Below, piece after piece: positions 1 through 11,710 of a DNA stretch of 64,000 bases. The stretch spans positions 34,914,554 to 34,978,553 of the forward strand of contig NW_023998414.1 of NCBI RefSeq assembly GCF_014805625.2, in the 5' to 3' direction. This DNA is from Glossina fuscipes (taxonomy: Eukaryota > Arthropoda > Insecta > Diptera > Glossinidae). How positions within the stretch are numbered: the first letter of the stretch is position 1; each line of letters starts with the position of its first letter. Made by a program: the position numbers and the translations under genes. The notes under the pieces were generated by a model, which saw nothing but the letters and a program-made list of their open reading frames with translations, had not been told where the DNA came from and did not search any database.

Positions 1-555
1 CATTGCCAGATTTAAAAATGCTTCAAAGGCAATTTCTGTCATGTACATATGCATTAATATGCTGCACACAATGATTGTGTTACGCGAACTCCACTGAACT
101 TATCGTCGCGTTCACATCCCTCGAATGCAGATGTAAATGTTTATTCAATTCTCTTGCAAATTTTAGCAGCAACGCGATTATACGTCCGCGTTTTTACAGA
201 CTTACTTCCCTTGTTTTATATGATTATGCCAAAAGCAACAACTATAACAATTTGTTGTTATTTAAAAGGTAAGAATGAATGGAAAGTGCATAACCAATGA
301 GATTGAACATCACCAATGAGGTTAATATATTTTTTGAAGGCACCGTAGTACACAGCAATTAGTGGACATCGTACCAACAGTGATGTATGAAAATCTCATA
401 GAGGATAACATAGCTGTGAGATATCTTTTCACATTTATAAACAGTCCTGAGCTTCAAAATAAAATGAAGTTAATCTAAATACACAAATTTAAGAAAAAAA
501 TCGCTACAGTCGAAAGTTTTTCCGAAAGTCTCGTTCTAATAAAAAAAATACAAAA
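1..555. other. Gene-free AT-rich stretch
   Basis: No coding exon, RNA gene or recognisable element could be supported here. The short open frame at 75-272 has no splice context and no protein-like composition. Confidence 0.5.
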
Positions 556-1190
556 GATTCCCAAGAAAGACGACCAATTAATGTGTTAATGATAATCAGA
601 AAAATTCGGGAAAAAAATTGTCCACAGGCAATTAATTAATTATTTTGAAAAGAATGAATTATCAAGCGAAACCCAGTCGGGATTTAGGCGTTACTATAAT
701 TGTGAATCTCTTTTCCTTGCCGAAGTGGCGGTAGCGGTGTTTACTGACACAATAAACAGACATATCATGATAAAAAAAACTAGATGTATAGGGAATAAGA
801 GGAGATGAATTAAAATGGTTTAAGAGTTATTTGGAAATCAGAATACAGAGAACAAAGTGCGGGACGCACATATCATCAAAAATACAAAATGAATGCAGAT
901 GTGGCACAAAGAGCCGTGCTAAAAACATTTCTGTTCCCAATCTATATTAATGACCTGAAGAAAGTATTGCAAAAATGCATCCTAATATCGCAGGCTCGCT
1001 GTTAATCTAAAATTAAAATTAGGATGTCGCCAAATTATGTACGAAGACAGTTAATGTACGTATCTGATGCTCAGCCTTATAGTTTAAGAAACGCATATGA
1101 TCTCAGACTTAATATTAACACGACTAGGTTCGCATAAAATGTATTATTTTACAAAGGACTAAAAATATACAATGAAAAATACCAACAGAA
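556..1190 (+). mobile_element. Decayed non-LTR retrotransposon (LINE) reverse transcriptase remnant
   Basis: Joining the three forward frames gives a run of peptides in the order found in the reverse transcriptase of CR1/Jockey-like LINEs. A segment at about 568-720 reads RRPINVL, then KIVHRQLINYFEKNELS, then SETQSGFR, corresponding to the finger/palm region. At about 805-850 comes ELKWFKSYLEIR, and at about 915-985 a block ending LFPIYINDLKKVLQKC, which matches the stretch just before the catalytic YADD box. At about 1080-1180 a degraded tail reads LFYKGLKIYN. Multiple stops and frameshifts show it is dead, and the catalytic YADD itself is not intact. Family assignment is from motif memory; the exact clade is uncertain. 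Confidence 0.75.
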
Positions 1191-2850
1191 TTCAAAACAG
1201 AGAACAATATTTTTATATTTAAACAGAAAATTGTAGTATATGTAAGACAAGTTTATTGAGGGAGCGGAAAATTCCGAAAAATACGTGAAGATTATTTTTT
1301 TGGTCAAGCCTGGAGGTGACATCTTCATTTCTAAGAGCAGCAAGATATTTACTATAGACACTACCCAGCATGTCGGGCATATATATGTATATATATACTT
1401 AACTGAATTCAAAATTTAATGTTGATCAGGAATATGTATATAACTGATAGGATTCCTGGAACTCATGTTGTGAAAGTTTTGCCAATATAAATATACGTCC
1501 ATCTTACACTGGTGGGCACAAATTTTTGGCAGGGTAAAGTTTATAGTGTAAACACATCTCAAAGTAAATTTTGCAGTTGGATCGAATGTCATTTTTTTTT
1601 TTTTGCATTTGAGTAAAACATGATCGAGCTCCGTATCTTGATAGATCCATCAACTAAATAATTAGTAATAATAATAAAAGCAATCGTCAGAGGCTATAAG
1701 CTGGACGAGTGGACATCAAGCTTCTAAGGAATATGCATATTTTAATATTCGATGTCCATCTACATATTCTAAAGAAATATAAATTCTGCGCAAATATCAA
1801 GCACACTAGCAGGCACCAATAATTAATTTTGAATATCTTTAAGAGTTTAATTAATTAAATGCATATATGATTTCTCGCCTATAAGGTCCCAATATTATTT
1901 GGAGGAATCATTATTAGCCAAAATTATATCACTATTGATTCACAGACATGTTTCTAGCTAAAAAATTCATATGTATACGACAGATTTTATCTAAATTGAG
2001 TCTCGATGCATTTTTACACGTTTTCAACCGTTTTTACTTTCTAATAATTTTAGCTCATACTATTTTGTTCTAATCACCTTTACGGCTTGGACATTTTCAT
2101 GAGAGTTCATTTTCTATTTAAGAATATAATTTTTATCAATTTTTCTCAAAGGACATTGAACCTTTACAGAATTTGTTTGCTTTGGCAGTTACCCAAACCG
2201 AGCCTTACTTTTCGTCTTAACGAAGTTAAATTACATTACTTGGTGAAGACAGATTTCCGGAGTTTATACTTTAGATAGTAATATATGTAAATATGTATTT
2301 ATTACATATATATAAATATGTATTTATTACATATATATAAATGTGTATTTATAATATATGTAAATATAAATTTATTACATATATTCCAATCGAAGCTTTT
2401 TGAGATCCTCATACATATAGAGAGGAACACAGTTTTATCCATATTGTTGAGATTTTTTACAACTTTTCGTTTCTTGTAAAAACAGAGCATAATAAACTTA
2501 ATTGATATTCAAGTGTCCATCGCATTTGGAGATCATTTCGATCTTTTAATTAGACTATGCGAATTCTTAAATTCGGTTTATTTAATTGATATATAACTAT
2601 ATATGTCGAAAATTGACATTGAGATTAACACAAGTGAACACAAGTTACATTCGCCTACGGCAAATCCCGAAGACACCAGCAAAAAACAAGAAAAGTCTCG
2701 ATTGGTAAACTTGCATGCTTGCTACTAACGGTAACCCTCATGACTGAATTCGTTTAAGGTATCAACCGTTTAAGATTCGTCTCATAATGAAAGTAAGGTT
2801 ATTATCGAGTTTCACCTATTTGTTGTTCTTCGGTTCCCATTTCCGTTGAC
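1191..2850. other. Gene-free AT-rich stretch upstream of the minus-strand gene's 3' end
   Basis: No coding exon could be supported in this 1.6-kb AT-rich stretch. It includes the short tandem array listed separately and probably the 3' untranslated region of the minus-strand gene that ends near 2.85-3.0 kb. Confidence 0.45.
2281..2385. repeat. Tandem array of about four 25-bp AT-rich units
   Basis: Units of the type ATATATGTAAATATGTATTTATTAC start at 2281, 2306 and 2331, with a degenerate fourth from about 2356. The third and fourth units carry substitutions. Confidence 0.85.
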
Positions 2851-2853
2851 AAA

Positions 2854-3966
2854 TTACCATAGCCATGTAAAGGCCTAAAACTTTATACAAATTGAAGCAG
2901 TCGTTTTTGTTTGATTGGCGAATTACATTGTCCATTTAGAAAATCGTTAAGATTGACGCAGACCCTTAATAATGGCGGAAAAAGTCCGCAATTTCAACAT
3001 ATTTTAATCATACGCCGAATATTTTAATAAATTACTTACTGCTTGTTGTACCGATGTTGCAAGAGGAAGACTCATGTTACTGTTGTCATTATATTTGGTA
3101 AATTTAGTAAACTTTTTTTGGCATTGTTTTTTTGCCGATGAGTTCAGTATCGTTGATCGACTTTTACGTTTCTTCGCATTAGGAGTATTGTTACTGGAAT
3201 TACTTGGGTTGTCAGTAACACAAACAGTGCAGTCGGTAAATTGCGAGTTTCCTGCATCATTCGGATCAACCATGAGGGCCTGCAACAATTGTGACAATTC
3301 TTGCTCTGTATCCTGCTCAGAATTCTCGGCAATATATTTTTGATTTCTTTCATTACGTTTTCGCCCAGAGGTTTGGCGGCGCCTACTTATTGATTTCAAC
3401 GATTTTTTGAACTGACGAGCCCTCAAGTCGAACATTTTTCGCGCAATGTATATGCTATCCAATGAAATATGTTGCATAGAACGACAGCGTAAATCTGGTA
3501 CACATGTATATAAAGGAGTACCAGCTTTCTCCATAACTTTATGACCACGTTTACCCTTATCCGTTACAGAGTCGATCGTTTTTCTTACATAGATGGTTTC
3601 AGTTGAATTATGCATATTTTCATCTGAGCCTTTGGTATTTCCTTCTGATCTTTTAATTTTTTGAATCTGTTCACTTGCAGGCACTTCATCGTTCGAATTC
3701 AAATGATTTAATTCATATCTACGTAGATGTTCGACTTCTGAAAATATATTTTTTGTTTTAATTTTGGAAACTTTGGTGTTGGATATTATTTGATTCTTAC
3801 CTTGTGCTCCTAAACTTTGTAGTTTAACTATAGGGACGCTATCTTCAATTTGTTGCCTGAGCCTTGTACATACATGGTTTTTTGTATACTTAAGATTCGG
3901 TTTCCATTCGAAAATCTGCCTTTCTAATTTTTCCAAATCTACCTCAATTTCTTCCTTTCTCTTCAT
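2854..3966 (-). CDS. Unrecognised basic, probably nuclear protein (spliced)
   Basis: A long minus-strand reading frame with protein-like composition. The first ATG is at 3966 (MKRKEEIEVDLEKLERQIFEW...). Codons before it in the open frame would need a GTG start. The first 20 residues look like a short charged helix. Downstream are basic clusters (SRRRQTSGRKR and KKRKSRS) that resemble nuclear localisation signals, and a Ser/Asn-rich region. Two features look like splice sites. An intron at 3738-3800 (GTAAGA...TTTTCAG, 63 nt) joins codon 55 plus one base to the second exon. A strong GTAAGT donor lies at 3039, so the frame running on to the stop at 3004 is probably intron. The spliced body, exons 3801-3966 and 3040-3737, is 864 nt, or 288 codons. 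One possible last exon is 2854-2874, after a TTTTAG acceptor, adding six residues and a TAA. I do not recognise the family and assign no function. Confidence 0.65.
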
Positions 3967-5300
3967 TTTAAGGCTTTTCACTCGCTGTATAACCTTTTAA
4001 ACAATTCACAAAAATTTTAAAATGGCCGCTTAGTTTTTGTTTACGCAATATTACAATCACATGGCATTATTAGCTTTATTGCATTTGTTATTAAAATTTG
4101 AATCTAATGCAGAGCACAATATACATTATTAATTTATTGCAACTTAGCAGATTCCAATTTTAATGCTTTTCCGAAGAACACATGCGAAGAAATGGACTTG
4201 TTTACTCTTTTATTTTTTAAATTCCGTTAGACTGATTCAGCAAGAATTTTAATGGCATTGCCAGATGGAAATATTTGTTGCCATATTGTTTCACATCGAT
4301 TTTATTGGCTTTTGAGCGTAACTTGACGATGAGAAACTAAAATATGAAACACAAATTTTGTTGCAATAGAGATGTACTGGAATCGTAAATTGTAAAGATC
4401 TTTCTAAAAATTTTTTTTTTTTTCATACACACCTGCAATTTATAAAGTCCCTGGAGTGATTTCGCTGCACTATACATTTTCAAAAATTACTGATGATATA
4501 GACACCGTTGAAATCATTTAAAGGCAAATTATGCTTCAAAAATTTCAGGAATATTCTGTACTTGAAAAAAATAGAAATAACGCACCATTGTTTGAGTCCT
4601 CTATGACATAAAAATTATTAACTTACTTTCTTTAAGTCAAGATATTTTATGAGGATGTGCTCAATTTTTCTTTAAAGTAGTTGCTAATAAAATATCTTAT
4701 ATTATTTATAATTGTTAATCTTATTATTAATACAATTTAGCCATACGTTTTAAATTCTTTTGACTGTGTCATTCTTATAAAGTTCAAAATTTAGGCAAAA
4801 AATAGAAACCATGGTAGTAAAGAGGATGCAGAATTGATACTCCCATTAAAAGCAACTTCCAAACTTACGTGCAATAATAAATTAGTTAATGAATTTAATG
4901 ACTTGAAAATCAGAGCATAAAAGTGAGGAAAGAAGAAAAAGAAACAAACTATATATAATTTATTTAATTCTCTACTTATTGAAATAATAGGAAGAGACAA
5001 CATACAATTGATCGAAAGTTACTAAAGCTTTCTTTGGTCACTTCTTCATAAGGTTGCACAATTCTCTCTGTGTTCTCAATAATCTCCATTACTATTTTCA
5101 AAGTACGTCTTCATGGACAAGATGACAGCAAGAAATGAACTCAATTTATTTTAAATTAAACAAATGGTTGTCAAAACGCTCAAGCATTGTTCTCTTTGCT
5201 CGGTAAATGTGTAAAACTTTCTAATATTGGCAACCCTTGAAAATATACCGTCTACTGTTTTTTGTTGAGAACTTTCGTGTTACATCATTAAAGAAAACAA
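3967..5300. other. Intergenic region between two divergent genes
   Basis: About 1.3 kb separates the start of the minus-strand gene from the candidate first exon of Marf on the plus strand. No coding exon could be supported. The promoters of both genes would be expected here, but no single core promoter element stands out from the AT-rich background. Confidence 0.5.
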
Positions 5301-5471
5301 TTTTTCTAATTGAAAAATTGTGAAAATATAGTAATAATTTGGAAATAATTGAAGTAAAAAGACGTGCTGTTGCCATTTTCGACGTTGTGTGGAAGCAGCA
5401 ACAGCAGTGAGTATCAAATAGACACTGAATCGAACAATTTATCAAAAGAAATGACCGAACAAATTGATCAG
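5301..5471 (+). other. Candidate Marf 5' non-coding exon with start of an upstream ORF
   Basis: A less AT-rich stretch ends in a good donor, CAG|GTTAGT at 5471/5472. It contains an ATG at 5451 in favourable context (AGAAATGACC) that opens seven codons, MTEQIDQ, up to the donor. The next strong acceptor on this strand, a pyrimidine run ending TTTCAG at 7243, lies upstream of the Marf start codon, so this is most simply a Marf leader exon. The left edge of the exon is not visible. Assignment to Marf is inferred from position and splice signals only. It could instead start an independent short transcript. Confidence 0.4.
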
Positions 5472-7243
5472 GTTAGTTGAGGTTTTTATAATTATTCTAT
5501 ATATATGTGTATAAATAAATGGTTTTATATTAAAATCTAATGTCATTGTATAATAATTGGGAAAAACGAAATAATCGCAGTTTAAACGATTTAGTTAAAA
5601 ACGTAATAATACCATCACTAGGTACACATACACAGGTCCAGTTGCATTCGTGTGAGATACAAATATGCGTACTAAACAAAATTTTTTTTTTTTTTTGTAT
5701 ATGAATATTTGCAATTGTGTATTGTGTTCTGCGCAAAAAATTTTTGTCTAGTTAGTCTTTTTTCATTTATTTTAATAATTATATTTGCACTATCTATTCT
5801 CATTTGTTGATAGACGAAATAAGGGATTGTGTTAATGTATGCGTGAGTTTTTGTGTCTTCTCGTCAAAAATTTACTATTCACGTGTTCGCTACGGTTGCA
5901 ATTGTTAAGATGCACAATCTTTCTAACGGGACAAATGAATCTTAACGAGTCATTTTAGGCGGGGAAGACTATTTTTCAGTGATCCATTAATAGATGTTAA
6001 TTTGTTTATCTTATTATTGAAGCATTTAACCCTTTTCGTCAAATAAATGAAGGAGCAGTTTTCCTGCCTAGTCCCTAAGCAAATAATTTTTTTTTTTTAC
6101 ATTATCGCATTTTACCTCGCTTAGCGCCTAGCAATGTAAACTTTATTATTTCATTTATAAGTACTCCTTGTGGGTTTAAAGTTATGCAAATTAATATAAT
6201 TTGATTAATGAACATTTTTATATATCGGATATAAAAATGAAAAAGAGCGTAAGTACAATTTCAACGTAAACGGTATTAAAACGCTCTAATTCCCCTATGA
6301 ACGCGCCGAATTTGCATTAAATATCCGATATATTTCCGCAAAGTATACCCAAATTAGACATCATCAGGTTGGAATTTGTGAAAGCAAGACAATGAATCGG
6401 TAATCGATGACAAAAAAGGACTCTCTGGTGTGTGACTTCTAAGAGAAATTATGATTTAACATCTGCTTCTTAAAAAAAGCCTTACGTTCTTCTTCAGAAG
6501 ATTCTTCCCCCTCTTACGAAAGTTTCTCCTCAAGAAAAAAAACTGTACAATACGTAACGTTCTTACATGGAATGGGATGGCATATAATTGTGTAAATGTA
6601 TATTTTCATACATTCTTTTACAATTCTTTTAATTTATTTTATTATATACATCTACACATATATGGAACTACAAATTCTTCAAAAATATATGAGAGTGCTA
6701 TAAAATTTTTGGCGGGTCAACAGCCCAATCATGATCAAATTTTCAGTACACAGCTTTATTATGTTAACGTATCTAAGTTTTCAGAATTTTCAGCTCAGCT
6801 ATGTTGAGCCCGCAGAAATTATGTCCATATTCATATCTAGTCCGTATCTTTCTATTTCAACTTTCGTGATTTAAGCTTTCAACAAGAGACAACGGAAGAA
6901 AGTAACCGTGGATGTTTGAATTCTTTTGAAGATCAGTTAAGAACTTTGCAGTTTAATGATAAAATAATTCGCAATTAGAAAAGCTTCAATTTTTACCTGT
7001 GAATATTCCCATCTCATATCATAAGATGCACTGGTCTAAGCCATAAGTGATTTATGTAAGACTAAACAATCGTGACGTCACAAAATTTATATTTATATTT
7101 GTATAAATATAAATATATTTGAATGGAACGTACTCTTAATATGGGCTGTGGACCACACGATTCTATTACTTCTAATTTTATTTATAATTTATTTTAATTT
7201 TTTTATATTTATATTTCTTGTTCTTCTTTTTTTTTAATTTCAG
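5472..7243 (+). other. Candidate first intron of Marf (non-coding)
   Basis: A 1.77-kb AT-rich stretch between the GTTAGT donor and the pyrimidine-rich TTTCAG acceptor. It contains no supportable coding exon. The open frame at 6577-6807 lacks splice context and looks like chance. Confidence 0.35.
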
Positions 7244-7682
7244 TTATTTAAATTTTTATTAAGATACTTGCACTTGGCCCTCTACCCTTTATAGAATATT
7301 ATCCGCAAACCAACCCAGGCATTTTTCTCTGCTCACTTGCAAACCAGTGACAGTGACAGTGATTACATACCATTCAACGATTAATTTAATAAAAAAAAAA
7401 AAAAAAGTTTTTGTAGTAATTAATGAATCGATGACAAAGTAAAGTGAATCAAAAAATTATTTGTATCGTGATACGTTGTTTTATATGCCAAAAATAATAT
7501 CGCTTCAATTGAATTATCGAAAATATTGTTAAGGAAAGTTCTGAAGTTGATAAGAAGTTTAAAGATTCGGGAGAAGCAAATATTTTCTGTAGAATTTTTT
7601 TACTTCAAGTTTATTTTCGTTGTTATTTTCTATAACAAGAAGAACTCTTTTCTGTATTAAATATCATTTATTTTCGTACATA
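7244..7682 (+). promoter_or_regulatory. Candidate Marf 5' untranslated region with end of the upstream ORF
   Basis: If spliced from 5471 to 7244, the upstream frame continues in phase for 16 codons (LFKFLLRYLHLALYPL) and stops at TAG 7292-7294, 388 nt before the Marf ATG. The resulting 23-residue peptide is strongly hydrophobic in its second half. An upstream ORF of this kind usually lowers translation of the main frame. Whether this one is used is unknown. Confidence 0.35.
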
Positions 7683-10600
7683 ATGGCGGCCTATCTGAAT
7701 CGTACGCTTTCGATGGTCACTGGTAATGGCGGCAACGCCAACAACTCGAACGAAACATCCTCGAATTTGACAATCGCTCATAATTCAACTAAATACGAAA
7801 TGACATCTGCATTGATACCCGATACGCGGACAATGCACGCAAACGCTGATAAATCGCCCTTACAGGTATTTGTCAGAGCTAAAAGGAAAATCAACGATAT
7901 TTATGTGGAAATTGAAGAATATGTACATGAAACCACACAATTTATTAACGGTAAGTATATATGATGAAAATGTATTTTTGTGTTATGATTAAGATTTTCA
8001 TTTCGTTTAAATTTTAGCTTTGCATGCAGAAGCAGAAATTGTTGATAAGGCCGAACGTGAACTTTTTGAAAGTTATATTCTTAAAGTGGCTGGCATTCGT
8101 GAGGTTTTAGCACGCGATCACATGAAAGTCGCCTTCTTCGGACGTACATCTAATGGCAAAAGCTCTGTCATAAATGCTATGTTGCGCGAAAAAATTTTAC
8201 CCAGCGGCATCGGTCATACCACGAATTGCTTTTGCCAAGTTGAGGGTAGTGACAGTTCGGAAGCATATCTCATTAAAGAGGGTTCCGATGAAAAGCTCAA
8301 CGTAACGGTAAGTAAAATTAAAATTTTTTCAAAAAAAAAAAAAAAAAAAGCGGACAAACAACAATGTTCCATACATATCCACAAATGAATAGTAATTTTA
8401 CATTCTAACTAGAATGATAATTCTAATTGGACGTCATAGATACAATTCTAAATATGATGCTATTGTAACGGGGGCGAAGAACCAACGAGTTAACTCAAAA
8501 GAGTTAACGTGCTTTCATAAATAGGAGACTTGATCTCGCCTTTATGTCACATGTAGGAAAATAGAATTTTTTTTTATTCCACTCTGAGAATTGATGAAAA
8601 ACAATTTGAATTGCACATTTTCATTTAGAAAGATTTGTTGTGTGTGTAATCTATTTACTTCGTGTTGTTCATATTTCAGAGCATAAAACAATTAGCCAAC
8701 GCTTTATGTCAAGAAAAACTAAGCGAAAGCTCTCTTGTGCGTATATTTTGGCCTCGCGAACGTTGCAGTTTATTGCGTGACGATGTCGTATTTGTTGATT
8801 CACCTGGAGTAGATGTTTCGGCAAATTTAGACGATTGGATCGATAATCACTGCTTAAATGCCGATGTATTCGTCCTAGTTTTGAATGCTGAATCGACAAT
8901 GACAAGAGCCGAAAAGCAATTCTTTCACACTGTCTCCCAAAAACTATCGAAACCGAATATTTTCATATTAAATAATCGTTGGGATGCATCAGCTAACGAG
9001 CCAGAATTTCAAGAATCTGTAAGTAATTAGCTATCATAATTGAAAAGTGTTTAATCAATAAACTCAATTTTATTTATGTTGTTGTGTTAAACTTATTTTT
9101 CCTTTCCATTGTTTATAAAATTTTTATAATCAAAAATATATTTTAGGAGCTTGAGAAGGTAATTTCACCTTTTGCCGGCTTAAAATACCCTAATTTTATG
9201 TTGCTTAAAAATACGATAAACAAAAAAAAAAAAAAAATAAAATAAAATTTAATAAACTTTAAAGATATTTTACTTTGGTTTTTCAATGTAGGTAAAATCA
9301 CAGCACACCGAACGTTGTGTAGACTTTCTTACCAAGGAGTTAAAAATTACAAACGAAAAGGAGGCCGCAGAGAGAGTTTTCTTCGTGTCAGCTCGAGAAG
9401 CGTTGCAAGTATGTGTTAATAACGAGTTTTTAAAATAAGTATAGGTTTAAATGTTTTGCAATGTTTTAAACAGGCCCGCATTGAAGAAGCAAAAGGAAAT
9501 TCGCCCAGTTTAGGAGCAATTGCCGAAGGCTTTCAAATACGATATTTTGAATTTCAAGATTTTGAGCGTAAATTCGAAGAATGTATATCGAAAAGTGCAG
9601 TGCAAACAAAATTCGAGAAGCATAGTTCGCGAGGAAAATCATTGTCAACTGATATGCGTGGTATGCTGGACAATATATTTGAACGTATATCCATCTTTCG
9701 CAATGTGAAATTGGATCAGAAGAATGTCTTAACAGAACGCATTCAGGGTACTGAGACTGAAATGATGAATGTTACGCGCGAAATGAAATTAAAAATACAT
9801 AATATGGTCGAAGAAGTGGAACAAAAAGTATCTAAAGCTCTTAACGAGGAAATCTGGCGCTTAGGCGTATTAATCGATGAGTTCAATATGCCTTTCCATC
9901 CGGAGCCATTAGTATTGAATATTTATAAAAAGGAATTGAATTCGCACGTTGAGTCCGGTTTGGGTTCTAATTTGCGTGCGAGATTATCAATGGCTTTAGC
10001 TATGAATGTTGAGTCAGCTCAACGTGAAATGACCGGTATATTAAGATTTTCTAGGTTAGCAAAAATTTGTTTCATTGGTTTTTCAAATTTTCATATTTCA
10101 GAACGTATGCACGCTTTGGTACCAAATGAAAAATTCAATGAGCAGACAAAGCAAATTGTAGCACGAACACAACCATTTGAAATGCTTTATTCATTAAATT
10201 GTCAAAACTTGTGCGCCGACTTTCAAGAGGATTTAGAGTTTAAATTTTCTTGGGGCATTACGGCCATGTTACAACGTTTTACTGGTAAAGTGAAGGAAAG
10301 GAATCGTAAAAATCTACCCATTATGAATTGCCAAAGTAGTGTTGTAAGTTTTTAAATCATTTAAAAGAAACATATGCTTGAAATTTATACGAAAATTGTT
10401 TTTGTTTTCAGCAAATTGCTTCACCTATAACACCGACCAACGAAACACCAGTTTGCCTGATACCCACCCCGGTCGGTGGCATAACTCAAGAGCAATTATC
10501 AATGATATCGCGTCTTGCCTTGGCCTCCGTAGGATCTCAGGGTACAGTAGGCGGTCTTATAGTGGCGGGAATTGTAAGTTAAGAATCGATCAAAGGTAGG

Positions 10601-11119
10601 TTGTAATCGACGTTTGTTAAGACTACTTTTTTTTTTTTTTTATAGATGTTGAAGACGATAGGCTGGAGAGTTTTAGTGGGTGTTGGAGTTCTCTATGGTT
10701 GTGTTTACATGTATGAACGCCTCTCTTGGACAAATTCAGCTAAGGAACGTGCTTTTAAAGCACAATATGTTCGTCATGCCACGAAAAAACTTAAAATGAT
10801 TGTTGATCTTACATCTGCTAATTGCAGTCATCAAGTACAACAGTAAGTTTAAGTCCTTTACTTTTTCGAATAACAATGTCAATAATAAAAACGTTTGTAA
10901 AAATTATATAAATATAGGGAGCTGTCGAGTACATTTGCTCGCTTGTGCCGCACTGTTGACAATGCTACCACTGATATGAACGATGAACTTAAAACGTTGG
11001 AGGCACAACTTACAGTACTAGAGAGCAATCAGAAACAATTGAAATTGTTACGCAACAAGGCTAACTACATACAAAACGAATTAGAAATTTTTGAAAATAA
11101 TTACATTAAATCAAATTAG
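7683..11119 (+). CDS. Marf: Mitofusin (mitochondrial outer-membrane fusion GTPase)
   Basis: Dynamin-family GTPase that tethers and fuses mitochondrial outer membranes. Coding exons: 7683-7950, 8018-8307, 8680-9018, 9292-9408, 9474-10035, 10102-10343, 10412-10573, 10646-10842 and 10918-11119. They join in phase to 792 residues, a normal mitofusin length. Start MAAYLNRT. G1/P-loop GRTSNGKS is at about 131-138, switch I threonines at 157-158, DSPG at 226-229 and NNRWD at 284-288, so all GTPase motifs look intact. A long helical HR1-type region follows, then a paired hydrophobic anchor at about 650-686 (GGLIVAGI, then [10 protein letters not shown]) spanning the 8/9 exon junction. A C-terminal HR2 coiled coil lies at 727-792. 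Earlier in-frame leucine/ATG options upstream of 7683 lie in the leader. The 66-bp intron 10036-10101 is a multiple of three and stop-free, so retention would still give an open frame. A possible microexon (9147-9158) is listed separately. Confidence 0.96.
9147..9158 (+). other. Candidate 12-nt in-frame microexon in Marf
   Basis: Inside the 9019-9291 intron, the bases GAGCTTGAGAAG are flanked by a TATTTTAG acceptor and a GTAATT donor. Exons on both sides end and begin in phase 0, so inclusion would insert Glu-Leu-Glu-Lys after residue 299 without a frameshift. The site is just after the G4 motif, between the GTPase core and the following helix. The donor is not strong and no upstream pairing evidence exists, so this could be chance. 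Confidence 0.3.
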
Positions 11120-11710
11120 TGCACTTTCCCTCGTTCCAGTAAAACAAACAAAAACAAAAAAAGAATTAGTAGAGACCCCTTCTATTTTCTTTTATAATTG
11201 GGCCAAGATCGATACTGTTACGCTTAATTAAGAAGATGTGGCTATATATTCTAATTGAGTTTATAATTTCGAATTTTATTGAAACAGCATGAACTTTTCT
11301 TAAAGTACTTTTAAATATTTTTAATTTTATATAATAGCCGTATGTTAAATTATTGTTAATGAATGATTTAATAAGATTTTGTAAAAAATTTCATCTTCTT
11401 CTGCTTTCTATATATAATAAGCCCGATGACGATATCCTTTATTTAATAGCAAATATACAATTGTGCTACCATTATCATGTATGTATTATTATATTTTTTT
11501 TTTTGTATTTATTTTTCCATATAATGATAACTGCAAGCAGAGAACGTTATTTAATAGAACTTTGTAACTGTTTTTTTTTTTTTTTCTTTTTTCTCTAAAG
11601 ATATTTTAATTTATATTTGCGTAAGTTGTTTTTGTTTGATATCCATTTACTAATAATGATTATATATTGTGTAATGAAATAATAAAAACAATTCTATATT
11701 TTAAAACATA
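11120..11710 (+). terminator. Marf 3' untranslated region and polyadenylation signal
   Basis: AT-rich, non-coding sequence follows the TAG at 11117-11119. An AATAAA hexamer sits at 11681-11686, after a GTAATGAAAT stretch, about 560 nt past the stop, and is followed within 45 nt by T-rich and TTGTTT-type sequence. Cleavage near 11.70-11.71 kb is inferred. Confidence 0.6.

Noticed and set aside
3074..3343. 89-codon plus-strand frame opposite the unknown minus-strand gene
   Set aside because: Antisense shadow of the larger minus-strand frame; composition is the hydrophobic pattern expected of reverse reading of a basic protein.
8669..8905. Minus-strand frame inside Marf exon 3
   Set aside because: Antisense of a well-supported GTPase exon.
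11353..11598. 81-codon frame after the Marf stop
   Set aside because: Lies in the AT-rich 3' untranslated region; poly-Phe runs from T homopolymers.
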